Positions 16,151-24,418 of a stretch of 47,932 nucleotides of DNA are shown here, piece by piece; the first letter of the stretch is position 1; each line of letters begins with the position of its first letter. Origin of the DNA: an uncultured Lachnospiraceae bacterium (lineage in GTDB: Bacteria > Bacillota > Clostridia > Lachnospirales > Lachnospiraceae); contig CAJTVD010000016.1 of assembly GCA_910579495.1 (NCBI GenBank), forward strand, positions 1 to 47,932. The letters are read 5' to 3'. The position numbers and the translations under genes were made by a program. Under the pieces are notes generated by a model. It was not told where the DNA came from, ran no database searches, and saw only the letters and a list, made by a program, of their open reading frames with translations.

Positions 16151-16179
16151 ATTATAACGAAATAACTTCTCCCTGTCAA
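16151..16179 (-). promoter_or_regulatory. perfect consensus sigma-A promoter of the three-gene cassette
   Basis: Minus-strand TTGACA (16174-16179), exactly 17 bases, then TATAAT (16151-16156): 12 of 12 consensus positions with ideal spacing. The start would be near 16144. It predicts strong constitutive transcription unless repressed. Confidence 0.85.
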
Positions 16180-16193
16180 AGCTGCCTGGACAT

Positions 16194-16241
16194 AAAAAAG
16201 ACTGCCGCACCCATAACCCCAAAGTTAAGGATGCAGCAATC
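16194..16241 (-). terminator. intrinsic terminator after htrA
   Basis: On the minus strand GATTGCTGCATCC pairs with GGGTGCGGCAGTC (13 positions, three of them G-U) and is followed by TTTTTT. It starts nine bases beyond the htrA stop and insulates the cassette promoter at 16151-16179. Confidence 0.88.
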
Positions 16242-16249
16242 TCTTTCCC

Positions 16250-17704
16250 TTACTGGACGCTTTCTGAACGTCCCAGCGTTACTTCCACTGTTTTTTCCTG
16301 AAATCCTGCCGCGCTGCCCTGCATGATGGTCAGCTCTACCACTGTCCCCGCCGCATAATAGGAGAGCTCTCCCTTCAATTCCGCCATGGAAACCACTTCC
16401 TCCCCGTTAATGCCGGTAATGATATCGCCCCTGATAATGCCTGCCTTATGTGCACCGGTGCCCTCTGTCACGCTGGATACAAACACGCCTTTGGGGAAAC
16501 CGTAAAGCTGTATGGTATCCGCTGTCACGTCAACCCCTGTTATTCCCAGAATGCCTCTGTCTTCTTCCGCAATTCTGATCTTGGTCTGCTTGGTCTTTAA
16601 ATCCTCAATAATTGGCTTAGCGTCAGAAATGGGAATGGCATAGCCCATGCCTTCTACCGTGGAACCGCCGATTTTATTGGAGTTGATGCCAATCACCTCT
16701 CCCCTGATATTGATCAGCGCGCCGCCAGAGTTGCCGGGATTAATAGCCGCGTCTGTCTGGATAAAGGTGTTGATCTCCATATCCTCGTTCTGGTTTCCCT
16801 GGCTTACGTCTGTGGCTGCAATCGCCCTGTCAAGGGCACTGACCACCCCTGCGGTAACTGACTGCCCATAGCCTAAGGCGTTACCAATGGCCACCACCGG
16901 CTCCCCAACGGTAAGCTCGTCGGAATTGCCCAGCTTGGCTATGGCAATCCTGCCCATTGTGCTGGCGTCAATATCGCTAAGCTGCACTGCGATCACCGCC
17001 AGGTCTTTTTCCATATCCTGCCCTTTTGCCTGTGCCTGCACCTGGCTGCCGTCCGTAAACTGTACCGTAAGCTCTTCCGCCGACTCCACCACATGATAAT
17101 TGGTGACAATCAAAAGCTCAGTGTCATTTTTTCCTACGATAATGCCGGAGCCGGAACCGCCCACCTCCTGGCTGTATTCCTGGCCAAAGAAGGTCATCCT
17201 CTCCACATATCTGTTATTGACAGAAACCACAGAGGGCATCACCGCCTTGACTACCTCGGTGACATCAGTTACTGTGGCATGCACTGTGCCGTTTCCTGTT
17301 TCCACCTCCGGTATTCCTGCCTGCGCCTGTGCCTGTTCCCCTCCGGCATCCTCCAAAGCGCCCTCCGGCGAATTTTCCGGAAGTGCCTGCTGGGATATCT
17401 GTTCCTTTTCCGTCTTTGTCTTTAAGTAATCTGACGCAGAATCCACCGCCTGGAAACCAACGCCTGCAAAAACGCCGAAAAACAGGCCGCAGCAAACTGC
17501 AATGGCAACTTTCTTCCCTGTGCCGCCTTTATTCTTTTTTCCCTGCCCGCCTGTATGGTTCTGGTACTGGCTGCCCCCAGTGCTATAGTAAGTCCCGCTT
17601 GATCCATACTGATAAGCGTCCCCGCTTCCCTGGCTGTAGCCGTTTACGGAATCCGAACTTGGGGCATCATGATTATAGCTATTGGGATAATTATTTTCAT
17701 ACAT
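16250..17704 (-). CDS. htrA: HtrA/DegP-family membrane-anchored serine protease
   Basis: Surface protein quality-control protease (family S1C). The 484 residues comprise a Tyr/Asn/Gly/Ser-rich cytoplasmic tail (1-62), one membrane helix (about 65-87), a linker rich in Glu, Ala and Gln, a trypsin-like domain with His204 (TNYHVV), Asp234 (KDLAVI) and Ser326 (GNSGGAL), and one PDZ domain (about 385-475, GAHKAGIIRGDIITGINGEE). The catalytic triad is intact. GAGAGG lies eight bases before the ATG. A -10 TATACT and an 11-base-spaced direct repeat lie upstream, suggesting control by an OmpR-type response regulator, as is common for htrA genes. It is a single-gene unit with its own terminator. Confidence 0.95.
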   Translation of the reverse strand: MYENNYPNSYNHDAPSSDSVNGYSQGSGDAYQYGSSGTYYSTGGSQYQNHTGGQGKKNKGGTGKKVAIAVCCGLFFGVFAGVGFQAVDSASDYLKTKTEKEQISQQALPENSPEGALEDAGGEQAQAQAGIPEVETGNGTVHATVTDVTEVVKAVMPSVVSVNNRYVERMTFFGQEYSQEVGGSGSGIIVGKNDTELLIVTNYHVVESAEELTVQFTDGSQVQAQAKGQDMEKDLAVIAVQLSDIDASTMGRIAIAKLGNSDELTVGEPVVAIGNALGYGQSVTAGVVSALDRAIAATDVSQGNQNEDMEINTFIQTDAAINPGNSGGALINIRGEVIGINSNKIGGSTVEGMGYAIPISDAKPIIEDLKTKQTKIRIAEEDRGILGITGVDVTADTIQLYGFPKGVFVSSVTEGTGAHKAGIIRGDIITGINGEEVVSMAELKGELSYYAAGTVVELTIMQGSAAGFQEKTVEVTLGRSESVQ

Positions 17705-17776
17705 AACAATTACCTCTCTTCCTTTCCTGTGTGCGGCATATCAACCGGCCGCTTCCTTTCCTGTTTTTATGAATTT

Positions 17777-17806
17777 AGTATATCCGGCAATTGTGTTTAA
17801 ATTGTG
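17777..17806 (-). promoter_or_regulatory. candidate htrA promoter with tandem regulator half-sites
   Basis: Minus-strand -10 TATACT (17777-17782) lacks a recognisable -35. In its place, plus-strand AATTGTG occurs twice, 11 bases apart (17789-17795 and 17800-17806). Such spacing is usual for OmpR-family response regulators that activate promoters lacking a -35. Confidence 0.35.
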
Positions 17807-17854
17807 ACAAAAATTTGTTGATTTTGTTTTCTTTCCTGCAACCAGCCCAACGCC

Positions 17855-18781
17855 TCATTTCCAGTATTCCCTGTTCATGGATAACATTTTTCTAAGAGCC
17901 ACAGGAAGCCGCTTATATCGTTTTCCCCAAAAATACCCCAGATATTTACAGCCGCTTTGCCAGGCCAGTTTCACAATCAGCCAGGGCTTGCCTTCCCCCC
18001 AAAGGAACCGGCAGGTTTCCTTGACCAGCTTCTTCCCTTCTGATTCCGCAGACAGCCCGGAAAAGATCTCCGGATACTCCCCATGGGACACGCCTAAGTC
18101 AAAATTTCTCCGAAACTGGCCAAAACCGCTGTAATTATGGGAATGGGCTACCTTTGCCCTGGCCGCATAAGCGATCCGGTATCCTGCGTCCATCAGCCCC
18201 CTGGCATAAATCATATCTTCATTAAATATGGTATGGCTGGTAAAGCCTTTCAATTCATCAAAAATATCCCTCCGGTAGGCGGCACATACATTGGATGCGA
18301 AAAAGGCTTTGATTCCCATGGTTTTAATATCCCGGGCGGATTTTACACAGGATTTCTCCGGGTAATTAAAAGAACGGGTATAACGTTCAATTACCCCGCA
18401 CCCCCTGGCCGGGACCTGCCTGGCATAGGACATGCCCACCTTGGTATCCACAAAGGGGGAGAGCAGCCGTTCTGTCATTTTTTCATCCACCGGAAGGGCA
18501 TCATCGGTCATCATGATAAAATAAGGCGCCAGGGACAGGGATACCCCGTAATTTCTTGTCCCCCCATGGTCAAAGTCCTTTTTCGGGATATGCTTCACTG
18601 TCACGTTCTTATATTTATCCCAAAAATCCGTGCCTGCGGTAAATTTGTCAAAATAAATCTTTTCCGTATTGACCAAAATAATACGGTGGACAGGCAGGGT
18701 CTGTGCCTTTAGGGCCTCCAACAGGGCTGTTAATTTTTCAGTCGGTTTATAAACCGGAATGATCACATCTACTTCCATCAT
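17855..18781 (-). CDS. GT2 glycosyltransferase (rhamnosyltransferase-like)
   Basis: Family 2 glycosyltransferase of about 308 residues. Seen: MMEVDVIIPVYKPTEKLTAL (nucleotide-binding strand), FDHGGTRNYG, the DxD-like TDDALPVD, and NEDMIYARGLMDAGYRIAYA with the acceptor-site Glu-Asp. The pattern HGGTRNYG plus ED fits rhamnosyltransferase-type GT2 proteins, consistent with the dTDP-sugar genes in the locus. No membrane segment is obvious. The open frame also has an upstream TTG (18817), but neither start has an ideal ribosome binding site; I chose the ATG at 18781 because the family's sequence begins there. A terminator separates it from the LCP gene upstream. Confidence 0.88.
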   Translation of the reverse strand: MMEVDVIIPVYKPTEKLTALLEALKAQTLPVHRIILVNTEKIYFDKFTAGTDFWDKYKNVTVKHIPKKDFDHGGTRNYGVSLSLAPYFIMMTDDALPVDEKMTERLLSPFVDTKVGMSYARQVPARGCGVIERYTRSFNYPEKSCVKSARDIKTMGIKAFFASNVCAAYRRDIFDELKGFTSHTIFNEDMIYARGLMDAGYRIAYAARAKVAHSHNYSGFGQFRRNFDLGVSHGEYPEIFSGLSAESEGKKLVKETCRFLWGEGKPWLIVKLAWQSGCKYLGYFWGKRYKRLPVALRKMLSMNREYWK

Positions 18782-18879
18782 AGGAATCTGAAACCTCGTT
18801 TCCAAATTGTCCGTCAAGTCCCGCCATGTACACAGGAACCCGATCCTGGGGCAGCCTGCCCCTTACTCCCCATGTACAT

Positions 18880-18917
18880 TTGAAAAAGGACCAGTTTTTA
18901 ATTGGCCCTTTTTTCAA
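18880..18917 (-). terminator. intrinsic terminator after the LCP gene
   Basis: Stem TTGAAAAAAGGGCCA / TGGTCCTTTTTCAA on the minus strand (one G-U pair and one bulged A), with the Ts inside the stem. It begins five bases past the LCP stop. A second compact GGGGCAG/CTGCCCC stem lies at about 18847-18863. Confidence 0.7.
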
Positions 18918-18921
18918 TATA

Positions 18922-20226
18922 TTATTTAACATAGCCGGAAGTATCCGACTTCACCTTATCGCTGATCTGCAAAACAGTCTCCGAAGGGGAGTACTCTTCA
19001 TCCTCAAACAGGAATTCATGGAGCCACTGTACATTATCCGACAAGGAAAGGGGTACTACGCAGCTTCCCTTTTCCCCAATAGTCCCTGTTGTGCGCCTGG
19101 TCTCCTCCGGGAACCCGCCCTGGGCCACCACCTGGTACTTGGCAATCCCGCCTAAAAGCTCCAGTATCTCCGATACATCCAGGGAAGTATAGATCTCATC
19201 TTTATCAAAGATTGCATTGGCAATTTCGTTTAAGGTTGCCGGGGAAGCGGTTTTTGCTTTGTCCGCAATCGCCAGGAGCACTTCCCGCTGGCGCTCTGTA
19301 CGTTTGAAGTCATCCCCCCCGCCGTAACGGATACGGCAGTAAGCCGTTGCCTGCAGGCCGTCCAAAAGCTGGTAGCCTGTGCTTGTAACCGGGGTATAGC
19401 TTCTCTTAAGATCCTCCGCCATACAAATCTGGTAATTATTGATATGCTTCAGTTCCACACTGTCAATATCAATCATGATCCCCCCAAGGGCATCAATGGT
19501 ATCCGCCAGCCCTGCAAATCCCACTGTCACAAAATCCTCAATATTCATATCCAGGTTCATGTTCAGCATATTGATTGCCTGTTTGGGCCCGCCCTTTGCG
19601 TAAGCGGAGTTACATTTATTATAAGAGTCATTGCTCAGGTTCAGGTAAGTGTCACGATAGACGCTGACCACTTTGCAGTCCCCTGTATCCTGGTTAATGG
19701 ATGCGATCATAATGGTGTCGCTTCTGGTATTCTTGGTCAGGGCGCCTGTGGTAGAATCCACACCGAACAGGGCAATGTTCCAATAACCCTTCATGGTAGT
19801 TTCTTCCTTTTGTTCCACCTCAGGGTTGATCACCAGTTCTTCCCTCTGGAGATCCATTTTGCCTACTTTCTCAAATTTCAGTACGCTGTACAGGACAACC
19901 ACCATAATCAGCAGGACAAAAATTTCCAGAATGAACAGCAGGACTTTCGTCCGCTTCTTCTTTGCCTGCTTTTGTACAGAAGCGGGCTTTTTCTTTTTCC
20001 TGGGCGGTTCACTCCGCCTGACGGGTTCTTCCTGCCTGACAGGCCTGCCTGATGCCGGTTTTTTATTCACTGGCCTTTTATCTGCAGGCTTTTTTGTCCC
20101 GGCCCCTGCGCCCTGGGGCCTTTTCGTACCTGTACCCGCCCCCGCGCTGGCAGGCCTCTTCGTACCTGTGCCTGTCCCCGTACCGGCGGGCCTTTTTTTC
20201 ACTGGTTTCCTGGGTTCCGTTGCCAT
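18922..20226 (-). CDS. LytR-CpsA-Psr (LCP) family glycopolymer ligase with basic cytoplasmic tail
   Basis: LCP proteins transfer lipid-linked glycopolymers to peptidoglycan on the outer face of the membrane. The 434 residues comprise a very basic, low-complexity cytoplasmic tail (1-94, repeated TGTKRPASAGAG/GTKKP units, then RKKKK and KKKRTK), one membrane helix (95-116) and the LCP catalytic domain. The latter shows the conserved NIALFGVDS, NTRSDTIMIASIN, VSVYRDTYL and ALGGIMIDID segments with the Arg and Asp residues of the pyrophosphate site. The tail is unusually long. GGGAGAG precedes the ATG. Its place beside an initiating sugar transferase suggests it attaches this locus's polysaccharide to the wall (inference). 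Confidence 0.93.
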   Translation of the reverse strand: MATEPRKPVKKRPAGTGTGTGTKRPASAGAGTGTKRPQGAGAGTKKPADKRPVNKKPASGRPVRQEEPVRRSEPPRKKKKPASVQKQAKKKRTKVLLFILEIFVLLIMVVVLYSVLKFEKVGKMDLQREELVINPEVEQKEETTMKGYWNIALFGVDSTTGALTKNTRSDTIMIASINQDTGDCKVVSVYRDTYLNLSNDSYNKCNSAYAKGGPKQAINMLNMNLDMNIEDFVTVGFAGLADTIDALGGIMIDIDSVELKHINNYQICMAEDLKRSYTPVTSTGYQLLDGLQATAYCRIRYGGGDDFKRTERQREVLLAIADKAKTASPATLNEIANAIFDKDEIYTSLDVSEILELLGGIAKYQVVAQGGFPEETRRTTGTIGEKGSCVVPLSLSDNVQWLHEFLFEDEEYSPSETVLQISDKVKSDTSGYVK

Positions 20227-20406
20227 ACCTTATCTCTCCCTTACCTCTCCCTTATTTCTTAAACTATCTATCCTCCGGGCTTTATCATCCGCCATTTCTA
20301 ACAAAACAATATTTTCGCATAAAACGCCTTTTTAAGCAAGCCCCTTCGTATTTTCTTAATTTATCCTTAAGATTTGCAAATTTCCCTAATGATATTCACA
20401 GGGAAG

Positions 20407-21816
20407 TCAATAAGCATTTTTGTTCACAAAACCTTTGAATAAAGTCAGGAACATAATCTTAAAATCCATGCTCATGGTCCAGTTTTCTATATAAAACAAG
20501 TCATACTCTATTCTTTTACGGATAGAGGTATCCCCCCGGTACCCGTTAACCTGCGCCCAGCCGGTAAGCCCCGGCCTTACCTGGTGCTTGATCATGTACC
20601 TGGGAATTTCTTCCTTGAATTTTTCCACAAATAAAGGCCGCTCCGGCCTTGGCCCCACTAAAGACATCTCTCCCATAAGAATGTTAAAGAGCTGCGGCAA
20701 CTCGTCCAGGCTGGTGCACCTTAAAAATTTCCCTACCTTTGTAACCCGCGGGTCGCCCTTTACCGTCCACGCTTTCTGTTCTGAAGTGGGCTTTTGCACC
20801 TCCATGGTGCGGAATTTGTACATTTTAAAAGTTTTATTGTGAAGCCCCACCCTTTCTTGTTTGAAGATTACCGGCCCCCGGCTGGTTAACCGCACCGCCA
20901 GCGCCGCCAGGAGCATAACCGGGGAGGAAATGAGGATCCCCAGAAAAGCCCCGGCAATATCCACCGCCCGCTTGGAAACCCAGTTTAAAGTATTGGTAAG
21001 GGGTACATAACGGATATTGATCACCGGCAGCCCCATCAAATCCTCTGTATAGGGATGGCTGGGCACCAGGGAATTGTAATCCGGTATGAATTTGGTGTGC
21101 ACCCCTGACTTTTCGCACAAATCCACAATATACTCCAGATGGTCATAGTCTTTAAGGGCAAGGGTAATGGCAATCTCATCCAGTTTGTTTTCCGGCAGGA
21201 TATACCGGATATTTTCAATTCTGCCTACCACTTTGACCCCTTTGTAAATAGTGCCGCTGGGAACCCGGTCGTCCAAAATCCCCCGCACCACATAACCCCA
21301 CTGGGGGTTGGCGTTGATCCTGGTAATGTATTCCTCCGCCGCCCGGGAATAGCCGATCAGCAGAATATACTTCAGATTGTACCCCTTTTTCCTGAAATAA
21401 AGGAGTAAATTCCGTATCACTGTGCGGAATATGGCGGTAAAGGTGACATTGAGCAGAAAAAAAGCGCCCATCATAAAGCGGGAAAAGTGTTCCTGCTTGA
21501 CCATATAAAGAAAAACGATAAAAACCGCAATCCCTGCCGCGTTTGCCTTGATAATGCCTTCCAGCTCATACTTGCGCCTGGTAGCCCGTTTAGGCGCATA
21601 CATATTGAAAAAATAGTACAGGATAAGATATTCGGGTACAACAAAATAGAGGTAGCCAAAATAGATACCTGCGTCCAGCGCTCCTGCACCCGGTTCCGTG
21701 TCCGCAAAAATGGTGCAGAACTTTATATACCATGCAAACAGGTAGGCAACCGCCACTACCAGGGCGTCCACCAACAAGTGCAGTCTGTTAAAATACTTTT
21801 GATTGTCCTTAATCAT
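20407..21816 (-). CDS. polyprenyl-phosphate glycosyl-1-phosphate transferase (chain initiation)
   Basis: Membrane enzyme that moves a sugar phosphate from a nucleotide sugar to undecaprenyl phosphate, starting a glycan repeat. The 469 residues have the WbaP/WcaJ-type layout: several N-terminal membrane helices, a soluble nucleotide-binding-like middle (LLIGYSRAAEEYI), one more hydrophobic segment (about 290-312), and the C-terminal catalytic domain with QERVGLHNKTFKMYKFRTM, SLDELPQLFNILMGEMSLVG, PRPE and RPGLTGWAQVNG. This is an apparently complete enzyme. It follows a promoter-like sequence (21839-21867) and precedes the LCP gene by 180 bases. It most likely initiates the polysaccharide of the whole locus; the sugar is not readable. 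Confidence 0.94.
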   Translation of the reverse strand: MIKDNQKYFNRLHLLVDALVVAVAYLFAWYIKFCTIFADTEPGAGALDAGIYFGYLYFVVPEYLILYYFFNMYAPKRATRRKYELEGIIKANAAGIAVFIVFLYMVKQEHFSRFMMGAFFLLNVTFTAIFRTVIRNLLLYFRKKGYNLKYILLIGYSRAAEEYITRINANPQWGYVVRGILDDRVPSGTIYKGVKVVGRIENIRYILPENKLDEIAITLALKDYDHLEYIVDLCEKSGVHTKFIPDYNSLVPSHPYTEDLMGLPVINIRYVPLTNTLNWVSKRAVDIAGAFLGILISSPVMLLAALAVRLTSRGPVIFKQERVGLHNKTFKMYKFRTMEVQKPTSEQKAWTVKGDPRVTKVGKFLRCTSLDELPQLFNILMGEMSLVGPRPERPLFVEKFKEEIPRYMIKHQVRPGLTGWAQVNGYRGDTSIRKRIEYDLFYIENWTMSMDFKIMFLTLFKGFVNKNAY

Positions 21817-21838
21817 ATCCTTCTGCCTTCTTGCAAAT

Positions 21839-21867
21839 ATTCTACAATATTATTACAAAAAGTACAA
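21839..21867 (-). promoter_or_regulatory. candidate internal promoter before the initiating sugar transferase
   Basis: Minus-strand TTGTAC (21862-21867), 17-base spacer, TAGAAT (21839-21844), in a 76-base AT-rich gap between two genes of the locus. The start would be near 21832, about 16 bases before the ATG. Confidence 0.4.
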
Positions 21868-21892
21868 CTTAAAATTAGCCGCCCTTCCAAAT

Positions 21893-22852
21893 TCACTGTA
21901 ATCTTCTGGCAATATTCAGCCAGAGCTGCCCCTGGAGCCAGAGGTAATTTTTTAAATTGAAAGGCGAAAACCTTACTTTCTTTTTTCTGCCCTCAGAAAA
22001 AGAGAGCCTGGCCCCATCCCGGAGCCCTGCCAGGTATACCCGCCCCATCCCCTTCCTGGCAAAAAACAGGTATTTGGCCAAAAAGCCTGCCAGTAAAAAG
22101 GGCAGGTTCAGCAGTATTTGTAAAATGGGCATATTTTTGTAAACCAGGTAGAGGCTGTTTCTTGCAGAAAGCCTGGCCTTAAAGCTATTGTACCGGGAGC
22201 CGCTGGCAGCGCTGCCTATGTGATATACCAGCGCCCCCGGCTCATATCTGTTATGGTATCCATAAATATTTGCCCGGTACCCGATATCAACGTCCTCCAG
22301 ATAGGCAAAATGCATTTCGTCAAAATACCCGATTTTTTCAAAAAGTGCCCGCCGGTAGATTGCTGCCCCGGCACAGGCGGAAAAAATACGGCAGGGCTTG
22401 CTGTAAGCCCCCGCTGCCCTGCCCTTGCCCCTGGCAAAAGCCCACCCAAGGGCACAATAAAAATCCCCTGCCCCGTCCAGTTTATCCGGGTCCTGCATAC
22501 TGACCATTTTCGCCCCTGCGGAAAAGATTTCTTTTCCCCCTTCCATGGCCTTTTCCAGGCGCTCCACCATATGGGGGCCGGATACCGTATCATTATTTAA
22601 AAGCAACACATATTCTGTGCGGGCGGCTTTGATGCCCTCATTGACAGCGCGGCTAAATCCTGTGTTTTCCCCCATTTCTATGAGTTTTATCCGGGGGAAT
22701 TTTTCCTTTGCCCAAAGGCCGCTGCCGTCCCCGGAGCCATTATCCACAAGGATAATTTCCGCCTCTGTGCTGCCCTCCATAAGGGAGCGCAGGCAGGGCT
22801 CCAGGTACTTTCTTCCATTATAATTGGGTATTACTACTGTGGTTTTCGCCAT
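21893..22852 (-). CDS. GT2 glycosyltransferase
   Basis: Family 2 glycosyltransferase, 319 residues. The GT-A fold is seen in TTVVIPNYNGRKYLEPCLRSL, EIILVDNGSGDGSG, the DxD-like LLLNNDTVSG, and the acceptor segment HFAYLEDVDIGYRANIYGY. The C-terminal 100 residues carry one or two hydrophobic stretches (PILQILLNLPFLLAGFLAKY), so the protein is probably membrane-associated. AGGAAAAGG lies just before the ATG. It is 24 bases downstream of another GT2 gene, so the pair likely adds consecutive sugars. Confidence 0.92.
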   Translation of the reverse strand: MAKTTVVIPNYNGRKYLEPCLRSLMEGSTEAEIILVDNGSGDGSGLWAKEKFPRIKLIEMGENTGFSRAVNEGIKAARTEYVLLLNNDTVSGPHMVERLEKAMEGGKEIFSAGAKMVSMQDPDKLDGAGDFYCALGWAFARGKGRAAGAYSKPCRIFSACAGAAIYRRALFEKIGYFDEMHFAYLEDVDIGYRANIYGYHNRYEPGALVYHIGSAASGSRYNSFKARLSARNSLYLVYKNMPILQILLNLPFLLAGFLAKYLFFARKGMGRVYLAGLRDGARLSFSEGRKKKVRFSPFNLKNYLWLQGQLWLNIARRLQ

Positions 22853-22876
22853 AGGCCTTTTCCTGTGAACCCTTTC

Positions 22877-24256
22877 TTAAATCTTCTCCGTCATGGCCGG
22901 GTCCCATACAATCCGGTAGCCCTTTTCCCTGACCTTTTCACAAAACTTCAGGCTCAGTTCCCTGTAGTCCACGCATTCCTTCAGGCAGTCCTGCCAGTCA
23001 AACCGCCCGGTTCCCGGATGGGGCAGGTAGGGGAGCCCGATCATCTCCTCCAATATGGCCTCCGCTTCCCTTGACACCTTCATACAGCGCACATCCACCA
23101 TTTCCGCCTCCTGCTGAAGGCATGCCCGGTGCATATAGCCGCTGTACTCTTTGTGGAGCCCCAGGTAAAGGGGCTCCCCTTCCGCGGTATAAATCCCTCC
23201 CGCCACTTTTTTGTCCTTCCCAATCAGCTTGCCGCCCACCACTGCCGTATCCGGACGGTTCATTAAAAGGTCGGGCTGGTAATCTACCCTGTAAAAGCCC
23301 AGGTGGCGCAGATGGGACACAGTCCCCTTCCAGCCCCTTGCCCGGAGAAAGTCCTCCACTGCCCGTTTCCCCGCATCATAGGCATACTGCTTGCTGGCAG
23401 GGTTTTCCGCCGTTGAGCCCCCGTGGCAGCGCCAATGGTACAGCACTTTGGGAATATGGGCTATGGGCAGCTCTGCCTTTTTGGCCCTGTGCCTGTCCTT
23501 GCCCAGCATCACATTCACCGCCCGGAGGGCAATATCATAGTCCTGTGCACCATCGCACACGCTCCGAAAAGTCAGTTCCTGCATCAGCTGCCGTTTCATC
23601 ACCATAAAATGGCAGATATAATTATTGGACAAGAGCAGGTCAAGGTTAAAATCCGGTTTCCGGTGTACCTCAAAGTACCGTTCCTGCCCCTGGTCGCATT
23701 TATCTTCGTCCGAATACAGAAGCTGCAGGGAAATGCCCTGGCCTTCCTTTTCGTTAATACACGCCGCCATCTCATAAAGGGCGTCAGGGGCAAGGATATC
23801 ATCATGGTCCAAAAGCCCTGCATAATCCCCTGTGGCGTACATAAGGGCCTGGTTGGTATTGGAAGAAATCCCTGTGTTCTGTTTCAGCCGCCGGTACATG
23901 ACCCGCTTATCCTCCCAGGCCTTTACCACCCGCTCCACCCTGTCTGTTGTGCTGGCGTCCGCAATGATCAGTTCCAGGTTACCATAGCTCTGCCCCAGCA
24001 CAGAGGCAATCATTGCCTGCAAATGTTCCTCGCTGGTCTCAAAAGCCGGGACCAGGATACTGAACTTCACGGAAAAGGACTTTCCCTCCGCTGCCTGCCC
24101 CTTGAGGCATTCCTCCCCTGGGGGCTGGTAGTGGTAATTATCTTCCTTTTCAGCCCCAATCCGTTCCTTCATGGCATAGTATGCCTGCCGGAGCCCGTTT
24201 TTTTTCAGATAACGTATTGTTTTTTTCAGGTTACTGAGCTTAACTATTTTCCCCAT
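22877..24256 (-). CDS. GT2 glycosyltransferase with extended C terminus
   Basis: A 459-residue family 2 enzyme. It has a basic N-terminal helix region (GKIVKLSNLKKTIRYLKKNG), the GT-A core from KFSILVPAFETSEEHL, ELIIADASTTDRV, YAGLLDHDD (DxD), the YSDEDK motif, RKPDFNLDLLLSNNYICHFM and QDYDIALR, then a C-terminal extension of about 190 residues not matched to a known domain. The YSDEDK and FNLDLLLSNN motifs are shared with the two larger GT2 proteins at 26217 and 28264, so the three look like one subfamily. The ATG at 24256 has GAGGT eight bases upstream; a Met 22 codons earlier has no such site. Confidence 0.9.
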   Translation of the reverse strand: MGKIVKLSNLKKTIRYLKKNGLRQAYYAMKERIGAEKEDNYHYQPPGEECLKGQAAEGKSFSVKFSILVPAFETSEEHLQAMIASVLGQSYGNLELIIADASTTDRVERVVKAWEDKRVMYRRLKQNTGISSNTNQALMYATGDYAGLLDHDDILAPDALYEMAACINEKEGQGISLQLLYSDEDKCDQGQERYFEVHRKPDFNLDLLLSNNYICHFMVMKRQLMQELTFRSVCDGAQDYDIALRAVNVMLGKDRHRAKKAELPIAHIPKVLYHWRCHGGSTAENPASKQYAYDAGKRAVEDFLRARGWKGTVSHLRHLGFYRVDYQPDLLMNRPDTAVVGGKLIGKDKKVAGGIYTAEGEPLYLGLHKEYSGYMHRACLQQEAEMVDVRCMKVSREAEAILEEMIGLPYLPHPGTGRFDWQDCLKECVDYRELSLKFCEKVREKGYRIVWDPAMTEKI

Positions 24257-24323
24257 ATGCAAGTACCTCTTCCCTGCCCGCACCTGGATTTTGGGTTGGT
24301 CCGTTGGCTTTGGAATTAGCAAT

Positions 24324-24387
24324 GCCGGGAAAAGCCGGCTAACTTTGTGCCCTCAGGCCTCCTTTTGGTTAACCGTCTTTTCCCGGC
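24324..24387 (-). repeat. long inverted repeat between pgcA and a GT2 gene
   Basis: GCCGGGAAAAG(A/C)CGG(T/C)TAAC occurs as two facing arms (24324-24343 and 24368-24387): 18 of 20 positions pair, with a loop of about 24 bases. The stem is strong but no T-run follows on the minus strand, so it is not a standard terminator. It may block 3' exonucleases and so stabilise the pgcA message, or reduce read-through into the GT2 gene. Confidence 0.55.
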
Positions 24388-24418
24388 TGGTACTCATGCT
24401 ATCCCTTTCCCATGGTTT

